Under the pieces are notes generated by a model. The model made no database searches. It was not told where the DNA came from and was given only the letters and a program-made list of their open reading frames with translations. The translations under genes and the position numbers were made by a program. Source: a virus. From it: 64,000 nucleotides of DNA. Shown in pieces: positions 1 to 8,103 of the stretch (positions within the stretch are counted from its first letter, which is position 1; each line of letters starts with the position of its first letter). The DNA is taken from IMG/VR virus record IMGVR_UViG_3300042731_007944, positions 1 through 64,000 of that record; one strand, written 5' to 3'.

Positions 1-75
1 AAGTTTTATGCGTTGCACGTATGTTCAAACTGCGGAGCGCGGGTTTTGTCTTTGTGCAACGCTTTGTTAGCGCGC
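1..75 (-). repeat. attC: attC recombination site (partial, cut by window edge)
   Basis: About 70 bases here are identical to the right half of the attC at 4038-4178, ending in the inverse core (TTTGTTAG on the plus strand). It is the attC end of a cassette read on the minus strand. The other half lies outside the window. Confidence 0.85.
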
Positions 76-100
76 GCTTGTATGACACCACCAAACTTTC

Positions 101-148
101 TTTGAGGCTACCCACTCCAATATGTTTTGTCAAGCAGATAGCCTCAAA
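101..148. terminator. 10-bp perfect inverted repeat after the antirepressor gene
   Basis: TTTGAGGCTA and TAGCCTCAAA flank a 28-nt loop just beyond the stop of the 158-931 gene. There is no clear T-run on the minus side, so it may be a Rho-independent terminator of poor form or a cassette-end structure. A TTGACA box also lies in the loop on the minus strand. Confidence 0.4.
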
Positions 149-157
149 TTTTAGAGG

Positions 158-931
158 TTATTTCAATTCTCCCTGCTTGGTTTCTGATATAAATTTGCGA
201 ATAAGTGGTAACGCTGCTGGATACCGCTTTTGGAAATACTTCTCGGCACGCTCTGGCAACCATACCGTATGAAAATGTTCAACGAAATCCGGCCATAATT
301 CTTTCGGGTACATTTTAGCCTGAACTTGACGACCATCAAGAAAATTATGACAATATGTCGGAAATTGTGAAGTATCAATCCCTTTTTCTTTCCGTAACCA
401 TTCACAAAACATTCGTCCTTCAGACCCATCAGGAAGCATATTCTCTGGCAAGGTGAAACCTTTCTCTTCCAAGGGAGCAATAACCCGAAATGTAATTTCA
501 TTGATCATTGAAAAGTATTGATACGGGATTTTACTTCTGTTGGCGAGATACCGTTGGAGATGATACGGAAGATTCTCTTTATGAAGAGCTAATCGCTCGC
601 ATTCAAGAAAATACTCTCGAATCCGTTCCCCGCGCTCTGTCCGTGACAACATGCAAACCTTCTTCGCAAAGTCTAACGTCAGATAAAAATCACGGCTTGG
701 TCTACCACCAGAGGTTTTCGACATAATGTCGAAAACCTCTTCATAATCTTCATGTTCTACCGCGAATTGATTTTCAACAATATTTTTTCTGTACCACCGT
801 GCCCATTGAGATTTATCAAATCCTAATTTTTCGTAAAGCTCTCTGGCGCTAACTCGGCATTTCCCTTGGTCATTTTTGTGAATAGTCACAAGCTGAGTGC
901 CCAAATTTGGCACACTTCTACTGTCTTTCAT
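158..931 (-). CDS. AntA/AntB-type antirepressor
   Basis: 257 aa. Residues about 27-115 match the AntA/AntB antirepressor domain: a VSARELYEKLG start, the DYEEVF segment, a GGRPSRDFYLTLDFAK core and an RTERGERIREYF end. The C-terminal 140 residues are not recognised. Such proteins relieve phage repressors or control late phage functions. It is the last gene of a cassette whose first gene is the restriction fusion, and it is divergent from a small RNA candidate at 988-1092. The ATG at 931 has only a weak ribosome site. A phage-type regulator inside an integron cassette is odd and may have been captured from a phage. Confidence 0.8.
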   Translation of the reverse strand: MKDSRSVPNLGTQLVTIHKNDQGKCRVSARELYEKLGFDKSQWARWYRKNIVENQFAVEHEDYEEVFDIMSKTSGGRPSRDFYLTLDFAKKVCMLSRTERGERIREYFLECERLALHKENLPYHLQRYLANRSKIPYQYFSMINEITFRVIAPLEEKGFTLPENMLPDGSEGRMFCEWLRKEKGIDTSQFPTYCHNFLDGRQVQAKMYPKELWPDFVEHFHTVWLPERAEKYFQKRYPAALPLIRKFISETKQGELK

Positions 932-954
932 GTGTAATTAGGGAACATATTTTC

Positions 955-983
955 TTGACAGGAACGGTGGGGGGATATACTAT
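955..983 (+). promoter_or_regulatory. Rightward sigma-70-like promoter
   Basis: TTGACA at 955-960 and TACTAT at 978-983 with a 17-bp spacer (TATACT at 976-981 would give 15). It faces away from the antirepressor gene and points into a short stretch without an ORF that ends in a terminator. Confidence 0.6.
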
Positions 984-987
984 ATTC

Positions 988-1092
988 TCCGTTCAGAGGG
1001 GAAATGTAGTACTCATCTTTCGTAGTCCCAATACGATGATGACCCCACCTTCAAGCGGGTTTGGCTGTAGCGAGTCAGCCCGCTTTTCTTGT
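988..1092 (+). ncRNA. Candidate small RNA
   Basis: About 100 nt between the promoter at 955-983 and a Rho-independent terminator at 1053-1090 (AAGCGGG paired with CCCGCTT, then TTTTCTT). A second hairpin (CATC-CGTA paired with TACG-GATG) lies at about 1013-1041. No credible ORF is present. Its terminator resembles that of the candidate at 27448-27535. Function unknown; an antisense or Hfq-type regulator is possible. Confidence 0.5.
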
Positions 1093-1125
1093 TCCTGCCA
1101 CACTATATCATGTCAAAAAACAAAA

Positions 1126-1244
1126 ACGCCTTTAAGATTTTGCTACCGCCGGTCTTAAATGGCGTTCACGTCGTCGCCGACGCGAGAATCTTAAAGGCGT
1201 CAATTTATTCTACAATGCGCCATTTAAGACCTTAATTGGTAGCA
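1126..1244. repeat. Interlocked inverted repeats
   Basis: Three perfect pairs: 1126-1139 with 1187-1200 (14 bp), 1151-1164 with 1218-1231 (14 bp) and 1141-1147 with 1238-1244 (7 bp). The first pair interlocks with the other two, so all cannot form as simple nested hairpins. It sits between the restriction fusion and the antirepressor within one cassette. It may be a switchable terminator or a decayed recombination site; it lacks the usual attC core boxes. Confidence 0.6.
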
Positions 1245-1394
1245 TGACGTATTGTAGTTTGAATAGAAAAAACTGTCAAGAGAAAATTTTCACCAAATCG
1301 ATCTTTCCCTGTCTGTGTGGGGAAAACACCACTGAGCGCGGGGCAAGGGACGCAGCCCTGCGCGGTGTTTCTTGTATCTGGTGACAAGAAACCT

Positions 1395-1472
1395 TTTTCC
1401 CGCGCCGCCGCGACGAGGAAAAACTTAATTGTTCCGCCAAACACAAGAGAGCGGGGGCAAAGCGGGCCACCA
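1395..1472 (-). repeat. Dispersed GC-rich repeat, copy A
   Basis: Just beyond the stop of the restriction fusion. It shares with 5285-5372 the ordered blocks GCCGCGAC, CCAAACA and GAGCGGGNGCAAAGCGGG, with variable text between them. No protein is evident. Both copies follow the 3' end of a minus-strand cassette gene, so a terminator or cassette-scar role is likely. Confidence 0.55.
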
Positions 1473-3845
1473 TCATTCCCCCTTCCCCCAGATGACTTTT
1501 ATGCGGTGTTGTATTTTGCCATCAAACATTTCCACCAATTGTTTAGCTTCTTCTATCTTCTTTTGGTATCCTTCTATTTCATCGACTATTTTCTGTTGGA
1601 TTTCAAGAGGCGGCAATGGGATTTTTAGTTTTTTTAACTGTTGTTTCGTTACTCCCTGTATAGTTGAACCTCTGCTGACCTTCTTAAATTGCTGGACAAT
1701 ATCAGAGATTACATACAGAAGATACCTCGGCAGCACTCGATCTTTTTTTAGCACCAGCCCTTGAATATCCTGGCTGATGCATACTGAAAAGTCTGTCAAA
1801 GCTACTTTTCCCAAACCGACACGTGTTACAACTAAAACACTACCTGACGGAATTTGATTTGTTGACGAATCTTGGATCGCTTCAACCGTAATATATCGTC
1901 TTGGAGTTATTTGATGCAATCCCGCAATATCAGCACTTGAAATCCAGGGAATTTCACCTTTCCAATATTGTGGAACTTTCGTAGATGGAGTTCCACCACC
2001 TAAAATTTTTTCACATAAATCGTTTAGCTCTACAAGATCCCATTGAACATTTCCATAATCCACCAATTGAATATAATTGCTTTTGCTTAGAGTGTAATCA
2101 TTTTCTTTCACATCTTGCAGGTCAATAATGGTAAATCCAACCTGTATCAGGTCTTTGTTTTCATACGAATCTATATTTCGATATGTTAAAAACTTGTCAA
2201 TATCGTTATCTCCCTCAAGCTTTTTCCTGTAATTATCAAGGGTAAAACCATCATTTTGAATGTCAAAAAACCAGTAATGACTCTGAGGTTCTGATTTTTT
2301 GACTTTTGTGCAATAAAGAATATCTGTTTTTACCCCTGAATATGGCAAAAACATCCCCTGTGGTAAAGATATAATACTTTGCAAAAATGTGTTCCTGAGA
2401 AGATATTCTCTCGTATTTCGGAGATGTTTACGAAATAAAAAGCCTTCCGGGACAACGATTGCAAGCCTCCCATTTGGTGCAGCACGATTGATTGCACGAA
2501 TACAATGTTGAACACAAATGCTGTCACCATCATGAGTCGGTAAATCATAAAGGCGGCCATACTCTGTCTCTTGTGAATATGGCATGTTCGTAACGACAAC
2601 ATCAAATTCGTTATCACTCGGAAAAGCGAGACTATTAATCTTTTTTATATTACTATGCCCATCTCCAGCCAAAATCATATTCATTTTTGTAATTCTGGCA
2701 GTTCCCGTAATTTCATTCCCGTAAATAGTCCGTTTCTGCAACCTGTCAATGTTCTCTTCTGTAGGAACGCTATTTCGTTCAATATGTCGAAAACTATCAA
2801 TCAACAATCCTCCTGTCCCACAAAAAGGATCATAAACCTTCTCGCCGAGTTGCGGATTGACGAGTTTGACCATCATTTTTACGACATGTCGTGGGGTAAA
2901 GTATTCTCCTAAATCGTTTCCCGTAACTGTTGAAGCTTTTAGGAAATACTCAAAAGCATCTCCCTTAATATCAGAGTTAATATCCGTAAGAGTTAATGGG
3001 TCTAATTTGTCGATTATTTTCTTGAGCGTAGCGTCACTTTTAATGGAAAGTTCTTGAAATATATCGGGATCGTCATAATTCCGGCTAATATTAGGGAGTA
3101 CAACGCCATTTATATAGTCTAAAAGCTCCCCTTCTCGTTTATCTTTAAAATAATCCCATCTCCATTCATATTTGATAGAACTTTGCTTACCCTGCTCTTC
3201 TCGGATATGCTCATTTTCGCTAATAAGTTTCAGAAAAAGGATATTGGCAAATTCGCTAAAACGCTCTATTCCAGCCCGCAACCCCTCAGCCCGAAGCATA
3301 TTGTTGGCTTCGTCAAATATTTTGATTAATTCATGACGAGAATCAATAACTTGCTTTGATATGGTGTTGACTTCATTATCTTCCAGAAATCTTATAGCCA
3401 AAACTTCACGTATTAATTCATCAACCTCCTCGCCATTGAGGATTAATGGCCTATGTGTTTTGGTGTGGTGAGTTTTGCAGTAGACGCCATCAGTTGCATA
3501 GACGATGGGAGTATCAAGTTTTTCGGCATATCCGATCCCCTGGTTTAACGCTTGAAGAATATCAACCCCTGGCTTTTTGGTCTCAATAATAATGAGAGGA
3601 ACACTCGTCCCTTGTTTATAGAGGACATAATCAGGACGCTTGCCTTTAAGTTTTTTACGCTCTTTCTCTGTGCGTGGTTGCTCAAAAAAGACATTCTGTT
3701 TAGGATTCTGACGATCTAAAATCCATCCTAAATTCTCAAGTTGTTTGTTCACTTGATGTCTGACATCAAATTCAAGCGGCGATGTTAACATAGCACCCGT
3801 AAAATAACAAAAACCCGTTTCACCTGCTGTTGATGCTTGCGGCAT
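1473..3845 (-). CDS. Fused type I-like restriction-modification-specificity protein
   Basis: 790 aa, one polypeptide with three parts. Residues about 25-130 carry a HsdR_N-type nuclease (RPDYVLY then IIIETKK, the D and ExK of a PD-(D/E)XK site). Residues about 170-560 are an N6-adenine methylase with DPFCGTGG (motif I) and NMPYS (motif IV). Residues about 620-790 are one target-recognition domain (GGGTPSTKVPQYWKGEIPW) followed by a helical spacer. No helicase is present, so it resembles type IIG/BcgI-like enzymes that cut and methylate alone. A later start at 3791 (MLTSPLEF) is also possible. It is the first gene of a cassette of nearly 4 kb, unusually long for an integron. Confidence 0.85.
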   Translation of the reverse strand: MPQASTAGETGFCYFTGAMLTSPLEFDVRHQVNKQLENLGWILDRQNPKQNVFFEQPRTEKERKKLKGKRPDYVLYKQGTSVPLIIIETKKPGVDILQALNQGIGYAEKLDTPIVYATDGVYCKTHHTKTHRPLILNGEEVDELIREVLAIRFLEDNEVNTISKQVIDSRHELIKIFDEANNMLRAEGLRAGIERFSEFANILFLKLISENEHIREEQGKQSSIKYEWRWDYFKDKREGELLDYINGVVLPNISRNYDDPDIFQELSIKSDATLKKIIDKLDPLTLTDINSDIKGDAFEYFLKASTVTGNDLGEYFTPRHVVKMMVKLVNPQLGEKVYDPFCGTGGLLIDSFRHIERNSVPTEENIDRLQKRTIYGNEITGTARITKMNMILAGDGHSNIKKINSLAFPSDNEFDVVVTNMPYSQETEYGRLYDLPTHDGDSICVQHCIRAINRAAPNGRLAIVVPEGFLFRKHLRNTREYLLRNTFLQSIISLPQGMFLPYSGVKTDILYCTKVKKSEPQSHYWFFDIQNDGFTLDNYRKKLEGDNDIDKFLTYRNIDSYENKDLIQVGFTIIDLQDVKENDYTLSKSNYIQLVDYGNVQWDLVELNDLCEKILGGGTPSTKVPQYWKGEIPWISSADIAGLHQITPRRYITVEAIQDSSTNQIPSGSVLVVTRVGLGKVALTDFSVCISQDIQGLVLKKDRVLPRYLLYVISDIVQQFKKVSRGSTIQGVTKQQLKKLKIPLPPLEIQQKIVDEIEGYQKKIEEAKQLVEMFDGKIQHRIKVIWGKGE

Positions 3846-4037
3846 CTGTGCAACCCACGACTTGCGCCCGGTTGCCGTGAAACGGGATTCTAGTCAATTC
3901 TATAATAATTCATCATCAAACATCAACAGCATATTCACCGTCACCTGAATACATTCTGTTGTCAAGTGCAAAATATTGTTGTGAGAAAGTTCTCTATCTT
4001 TGCTCGTACCCACTTACTTTGTAATATAGAAAGATGC

Positions 4038-4178
4038 GCGCTAACGCCTGCGTTCACAAGCAAAACTCGCGCCCTATGCGGGAGACAGACGTTGATGCTA
4101 AGATTAAGTTTTATGCGTTGCACGTATGTTCAAACTGCGGAGCGCGGGTTTTGTCTTTGTGCAACGCTTTGTTAGGGC
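4038..4178 (-). repeat. attC: attC recombination site
   Basis: About 140 bp running from CGCTAAC to GTTAGGG with a long imperfect palindrome between (AAAACTCGCGC against GCGCGGGTTTT; TGTGCAACG near the end). It separates the restriction-fusion cassette from the Panacea cassette. Its right half is repeated exactly at the window start. Confidence 0.9.
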
Positions 4179-4203
4179 GATTTTAGACAGCATCACCCAA
4201 ACC

Positions 4204-4665
4204 TTAATTTTGACAATTAAACTTCTCCGCAAGCTTCAGTAAATTATTTTCCATTGGAGGTCGCAACCATGCTTCATACATTTCTGGAATATCTTCACTA
4301 TGATGTTCAAAGAGACAATCAATTATTTGTTTTATGGTTTCAATTGATAATGTACCACCTTCTAAAACATGCCAATCATCCTCCTCATCAATGTCATTCG
4401 GAGGAATTGGGTATAAATCATAAAGCAGTACCCACGTATCTTCAGGAAAACAATCGGTGCCTTGTGGAATAAAGTATTCCCCTTGAGCATAATACGTTCC
4501 GCACCCCGGCTTTTTTGTTCTTCCTTTTTGTCGAGAGGTCGTTTTTACGAACAAATAATCTTCCTCCCCTGTCGGAGTATTCAATAGAACTAACAGCTTG
4601 TTACCAACTGTCCCATCACAAAACTTGAATTGTGGATTATGATAAATTGTTCCTCGGACATTCAT
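4204..4665 (-). CDS. Probable toxin partner of the Panacea protein
   Basis: 153 aa, not firmly recognised. The N-terminal half (GTIYHNPQFKFCDGT, then NKLLVLLNT and YLFVKTTSRQKGR) has the look of a PemK/MazF-like small beta barrel. A helical tail follows. The ATG overlaps the stop of the upstream Panacea gene by 4 bp, so the two are co-translated. Panacea (SocA-like) antitoxins are known to pair with many unrelated toxins, which supports but does not prove a toxin role. Confidence 0.6.
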   Translation of the reverse strand: MNVRGTIYHNPQFKFCDGTVGNKLLVLLNTPTGEEDYLFVKTTSRQKGRTKKPGCGTYYAQGEYFIPQGTDCFPEDTWVLLYDLYPIPPNDIDEEDDWHVLEGGTLSIETIKQIIDCLFEHHSEDIPEMYEAWLRPPMENNLLKLAEKFNCQN

Positions 4666-5222
4666 TTTCTCGCTCCAAACACACGATACATTTCATGGCG
4701 TTCTTTTACCCGGTCATGGGCGTCTTCATACGATAGACTTTCTGGAGCATCATCCAATGCTAAATAGTAATCTATTCGTTGCTTCAACCCTTTTTCTTTC
4801 TTTGTTTTATACCAGGGAGAATTATATAAATGAGTAGATTCTACCATGTCGTCTGCTTGGGCATCTTTAAAGATAAATACCAAGTCTTCTAATAGCCGTT
4901 TTTCTCTTTTTGTAAAATATTTCCCATTAAATTTTTGACGAGGAACGATTTGCTGGAACTTATCACGTGTGATGATTTTGATTGCAGCAGCAAGATCCGG
5001 TTGCATATCTCCTGAAATCTCATCGAAAACCGGGACGGGTACTGGTCCCATTTCCCATGCATCATAGAACATTCCAGTAACGGATTTGCCGGTTTCTTTG
5101 AAGTGCCTAAAATCAAGAAAATAGAGTAACTTCATTAACTTTGTTTTACCACAAAATTCAGTATTTGCCGCAAAATAAATGATAGCATTGATAAGTTTTT
5201 CTCTATAATGAGTATTAATCAT
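4662..5222 (-). CDS. Panacea (SocA-like, DUF4065) domain antitoxin
   Basis: 186 aa. Residues about 15-75 show the Panacea signature: TKLMKLLYFLDFRHF, then VTGMFYDAWEMGPVP and VFDEI. This domain occurs in phage GepA and the SocA adaptor, and neutralises diverse toxins in toxin-antitoxin pairs. The downstream gene overlaps by 4 bp (ATGA-type), a typical antitoxin-toxin arrangement. Toxin-antitoxin cassettes are common in large chromosomal integrons, where they are thought to stabilise the array. Confidence 0.85.
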   Translation of the reverse strand: MINTHYREKLINAIIYFAANTEFCGKTKLMKLLYFLDFRHFKETGKSVTGMFYDAWEMGPVPVPVFDEISGDMQPDLAAAIKIITRDKFQQIVPRQKFNGKYFTKREKRLLEDLVFIFKDAQADDMVESTHLYNSPWYKTKKEKGLKQRIDYYLALDDAPESLSYEDAHDRVKERHEMYRVFGARK

Positions 5223-5238
5223 AATTTTTCACCACCAA

Positions 5239-5267
5239 GCACGACGCGAAGCGTGGTGCGTTTTTTT
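5239..5267 (+). terminator. Hairpin with T-run on the plus strand
   Basis: GCACGACGC-GAA-GCGTGGTGC (one internal mismatch pair) followed by seven T on the plus strand. It lies just upstream of the Panacea start on the minus strand. It could stop antisense transcription coming from the left. Confidence 0.5.
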
Positions 5268-5284
5268 GCCGAAATTGGCAATCA

Positions 5285-5372
5285 GTTTTCTTCCCGCTGC
5301 TGCCGCGACAAGTACAATACTGATAGAGCCTCCCAAACATTGCAGAGCGGGAGCAAAGCGGGACGACTACCT
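5285..5372 (-). repeat. Dispersed GC-rich repeat, copy B
   Basis: Partner of 1395-1472; it follows the stop of the 5383-6147 gene. See copy A for the shared blocks. The rest of the 160-bp gap between the HEPN-like gene and the Panacea gene holds only the hairpin at 5239-5267. Confidence 0.5.
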
Positions 5373-5382
5373 TTATGATTTC

Positions 5383-6147
5383 TTATGGAGCCATAAGTTC
5401 GTCCAAGGCTTCTTTAACAGCAGCCATAAATGTCTTGCAAGCTGCTTTGTTTATAGTATAATCCCCATACTTTTTAGCATGATTAGCAGGATGGATTAAA
5501 TTGCGATATTCTATCAAAAGGTCATTATAAAATTTCACTCCCTGACTGATCCATTCACATTCATGCGCGATAAGTATCAGCTTACCGAGCCCCCATCTTG
5601 TAAGATCATTGATATCAATGGGGTTGCCATTTTTGTAAACTTCATGCGTTTTTTGTTTTGCCTCATCAAAGTTGTGTTTTAATTTATAATATAATAGCCC
5701 CTCAAGGATGCTACCAAGCAAAACAACAGTTGACAGGTTAGCTCCCACCTGGAGTGTTTTTTGTAATTCCTGCCATCGTTCTTCAAATATTCTTGTTGCT
5801 GTTGGGTCCCTGACAATATTTATAAAACTGTATGGCAATGGGGCGGCATGCCACTCCTGCTTAATAGCCTGAATAACTTGTTGAAGATGCCCTATTAAAC
5901 CTTGTGTTTGTGGATTGTCAAAAAATACAAGACGAAGATCATTGCCAGAGATCGGAACGCTTTTTATAAAAACACGAAAATTTCCACAAAGATATTCAAA
6001 ATACTGTTCTTCCTCTATTTCTACATTGTCCCTTAACCTGACACGAGGCCCAAAAGTTGCCCGTAAATACGTATCAAACCACCCCTTAAATTCATGATGA
6101 TTCGCATGAATAGCGAGGGTTTCATACTCCACAAAATCATCATGCAT
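5383..6147 (-). CDS. Unknown protein with HEPN-like C-terminal region
   Basis: 254 aa, not assigned to a family. The last 130 residues are helical with LLGSILEGLLYYKL, a TRWGLGKLI segment and EYRNLIHP. This layout is seen in abortive-infection C-terminal and HEPN-like domains. Start ATG at 6147 follows an AAGGA ribosome site and overlaps the upstream 55-aa gene by 8 bp, so the two form an operon within one cassette. A defence function is plausible but inferred only from fold-like cues. Confidence 0.6.
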   Translation of the reverse strand: MHDDFVEYETLAIHANHHEFKGWFDTYLRATFGPRVRLRDNVEIEEEQYFEYLCGNFRVFIKSVPISGNDLRLVFFDNPQTQGLIGHLQQVIQAIKQEWHAAPLPYSFINIVRDPTATRIFEERWQELQKTLQVGANLSTVVLLGSILEGLLYYKLKHNFDEAKQKTHEVYKNGNPIDINDLTRWGLGKLILIAHECEWISQGVKFYNDLLIEYRNLIHPANHAKKYGDYTINKAACKTFMAAVKEALDELMAP

Positions 6148-6307
6148 GGTTTTGTCCTTTCATTTTATGATACACCCATTCAAGGAGTTCCAAAGCCGTA
6201 GTTTGACTTGGCGTTTTCCCGGTTTCTTTCATAAAGTACGCCAACACCTCATCGAGCGATTTATGCAATTGTTGATAATGCTGTTGTATATTTTGTATTT
6301 GTATCAT
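6140..6307 (-). CDS. Small unknown cassette protein
   Basis: 55 aa, starting at an ATG preceded by CTCCTAAAGCG and overlapping the HEPN-like gene by 8 bp. It has an N-terminal Gln-rich helix and a second helix (TTALELLEWVYHKM). It may be a partner or antitoxin-like protein of the larger gene; no family recognised. Confidence 0.6.
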   Translation of the reverse strand: MIQIQNIQQHYQQLHKSLDEVLAYFMKETGKTPSQTTALELLEWVYHKMKGQNHA

Positions 6308-6390
6308 AATTTCGCTTTAGGAGAGTTATCCAATTTTGACAAGTTATTTTTCGCTGTTCGCACCCCACTGTTTTTTATACGGAGGTGAGC

Positions 6391-6531
6391 GCCCTAACGC
6401 CTGCGCTCACGTGCGCAGCCCGCGCCCTCATGCGGGAGACACACGTTGACACCACCACTGAACGATATGCGGGGCAATGAGGCTCAAAACGGCTCCGCGC
6501 GGGCTGTGTCACCGTGCAGCGCATTGTTATA
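6391..6531 (-). repeat. attC: attC recombination site
   Basis: Runs from GCCCTAACGCC to GCATTGTTATAAC, with the palindrome CAGCCCGCGC against GCGCGGGCTG. It separates the HEPN/Panacea cassette from the next cassette toward attI. Similar in layout to the 4038 site (CATGCGGGAGACA shared). Confidence 0.85.
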
Positions 6532-6592
6532 ACGCCTTTCATACTCCCAACTTTTCTTTTCTTACGTCATGGCTACTTGGTAAGTGATATCG

Positions 6593-6778
6593 TCAAAACA
6601 CCAAGGCCAAGACTTCGACATCGCAGGTTCTCTCCACGGAAATCTCTTGCGGATCGACAGCTTGAAGAATATTCACCCGTTCAATCAGCACCGTCGTCTC
6701 ATCCTCAAAGGCTTGAATACTTCGGAGAATATCAGCCTCTAATTGTTGCTTTCTTTTCCGAATTTCCGTTAATTCCAT
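6593..6778 (-). CDS. Small coiled-coil-like cassette protein
   Basis: 61 aa; the first 40 residues form a charged helix (TEIRKRKQQLEADIL). It follows the 6791-7282 gene by 12 bp on the same strand. Not recognised. It may act with its neighbour. Confidence 0.5.
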   Translation of the reverse strand: MELTEIRKRKQQLEADILRSIQAFEDETTVLIERVNILQAVDPQEISVERTCDVEVLALVF

Positions 6779-6790
6779 ATCGTATCACCA

Positions 6791-7282
6791 TTACGTTAAC
6801 CGCGTCAAAACCTCTAAGATCACCGCCCAGGTTGCCGGATGCTCAATACCTTTGAGAATTAATGATGTCATCAACTCCGTTGATACATTACCTGAAAAAT
6901 GTCGTAACTTTTTCAGAATGGTCTCCTTCTCCTCCTGGGGGATCGATGACTGAAGAATTTTTTCTTCGACAAGTTTTTTGACACTCTCAACGTCAAATTT
7001 GACTGTAACGGTATTGAGTATCGCTGTCAACCCTCCATCATCTTCCAAAAAATCCAATCCGCTTGCAGAGATTTTGGCCAGGATCATTGAACGTGGGGCT
7101 GACATCACTCGTCGCTCTTTGCCTTCAATCAATCCATGTTCTTTGAGATAGAACGCATTAAACTGTAATTCTTGTTCATCATCACAATCAAGCGCTAACT
7201 TGTGTAATTGCACCTCTTCTGGGTAATGGTCGCGTAATGCCACTAAGATTTTCCGCTGTATTTCACGATTCACACTCATCAT
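6791..7282 (-). CDS. Unknown protein with winged-helix-like N-terminus
   Basis: 163 aa (a second ATG lies one codon in). Residues 5-75 look like a winged helix (VALRDHYPEEVQLHKLA, then FNAFYLKEHGLIEG and ISASGLDFL), a pattern seen in YjcQ/DUF2513-type phage-related proteins. The remainder is helical. An AGGAGGAT ribosome site precedes it. Probably regulatory; target unknown. Confidence 0.6.
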   Translation of the reverse strand: MMSVNREIQRKILVALRDHYPEEVQLHKLALDCDDEQELQFNAFYLKEHGLIEGKERRVMSAPRSMILAKISASGLDFLEDDGGLTAILNTVTVKFDVESVKKLVEEKILQSSIPQEEKETILKKLRHFSGNVSTELMTSLILKGIEHPATWAVILEVLTRLT

Positions 7283-7667
7283 ATCCTCCTGTCTTCAACC
7301 CCTGTCATATCCAGAAAAATGAGGAACAGCAGGCGACAGGAGTAACCTGCTGATTCGGGTCGCGATCCCTATCCTCATTATGGCGAGCAAGCGCGACGCG
7401 ATGCGTGGCGCGATGCGTGGCGCGATGCGTATCTTTGTTACTGGCAACTACCTTAATCCCACACTGGACGGTTGCGCCCTGACCGAAGGCAACAAGCCTC
7501 GACAGAGCACCAAACTGTAGATGACGAGGAGTATGTCTGATGAACCTCCGCGCAACTGTGCTGTGTGGGCCACCATACTTCTGATTCAATCGTAACCGAA
7601 CAAATCTGGAAAGCGCAAGACGTTTTTACAGCTTTTTACTGTCTTATCCAAGCGTATAGTCACATGC
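7283..7667. other. Gene-free part of a cassette
   Basis: 385 bp between the winged-helix gene and the next attC. I see no credible gene. At 7391-7430 a 12-bp unit (GATGCGTGGCGC) is repeated nearly three times. It could be a leader or a lost gene. Confidence 0.5.
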
Positions 7668-7801
7668 GTTATAACGCCCGCGCTCAACTGCAAAACCCGC
7701 AAGCGAGAAATGAAGCTGGCGCAAGCTGTAAACGTGTGCGGCAGTACAATGTGTAAATAACTACTGCACGCGGGTTTTGTCATTTGCAGCGCTTTGTTCT
7801 G
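7668..7801 (-). repeat. attC: attC recombination site
   Basis: Runs from GTTATAACGCC to GCTTTGTTCTGCGG, with AAAACCCGC against GCGGGTTTT as the outer palindrome arms. The 3' end of the 7761-8102 gene lies inside it. Confidence 0.85.
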
Positions 7802-8102
7802 CGGCCAAAACCTCCATGCTTATTTTTTCAAAAGCTTCTTCTATAGCACGGGCATCGGCACGCTTAAAATCAATCCCGCAGGAATGACACTGCATTTCCC
7901 CGTCATCGCCATACAACGCAGAAAATGAACACCCATGCCGTAGCCACAAAAGACGTCGCAAAATTTTATTATCTTCTGCTAAATTGGTATTTTCTCCGCG
8001 CAAGATGGTAAGTGGGTTAATAGTTCTCCCACTCCCAACTACAACAACTTTGGGGCGCGTCTCCGTGAGATGTTTAATTTTGCCAATCGTATATTCCGAC
8101 AT
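7761..8102 (-). CDS. Unknown cassette protein with one CxxC motif
   Basis: 113 aa. It contains CHSCG near residue 73 and a GSGRTINPLTILRGEN segment. The reading frame ends inside the attC, a common outcome when cassette genes lose their own stop. It starts 1 bp after the stop of the 8104-8340 gene behind a GGAG ribosome site, so this is a two-gene cassette. Function unknown. Confidence 0.6.
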   Translation of the reverse strand: MSEYTIGKIKHLTETRPKVVVVGSGRTINPLTILRGENTNLAEDNKILRRLLWLRHGCSFSALYGDDGEMQCHSCGIDFKRADARAIEEAFEKISMEVLAAEQSAANDKTRVQ

Positions 8103-8103
8103 T

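Noticed and set aside
7305-7589. 94-aa frame in the gene-free part of a cassette
   Set aside because: Composition follows the 12-bp tandem repeat (THRATHRATHR), with no ribosome site or family; treated as non-coding.
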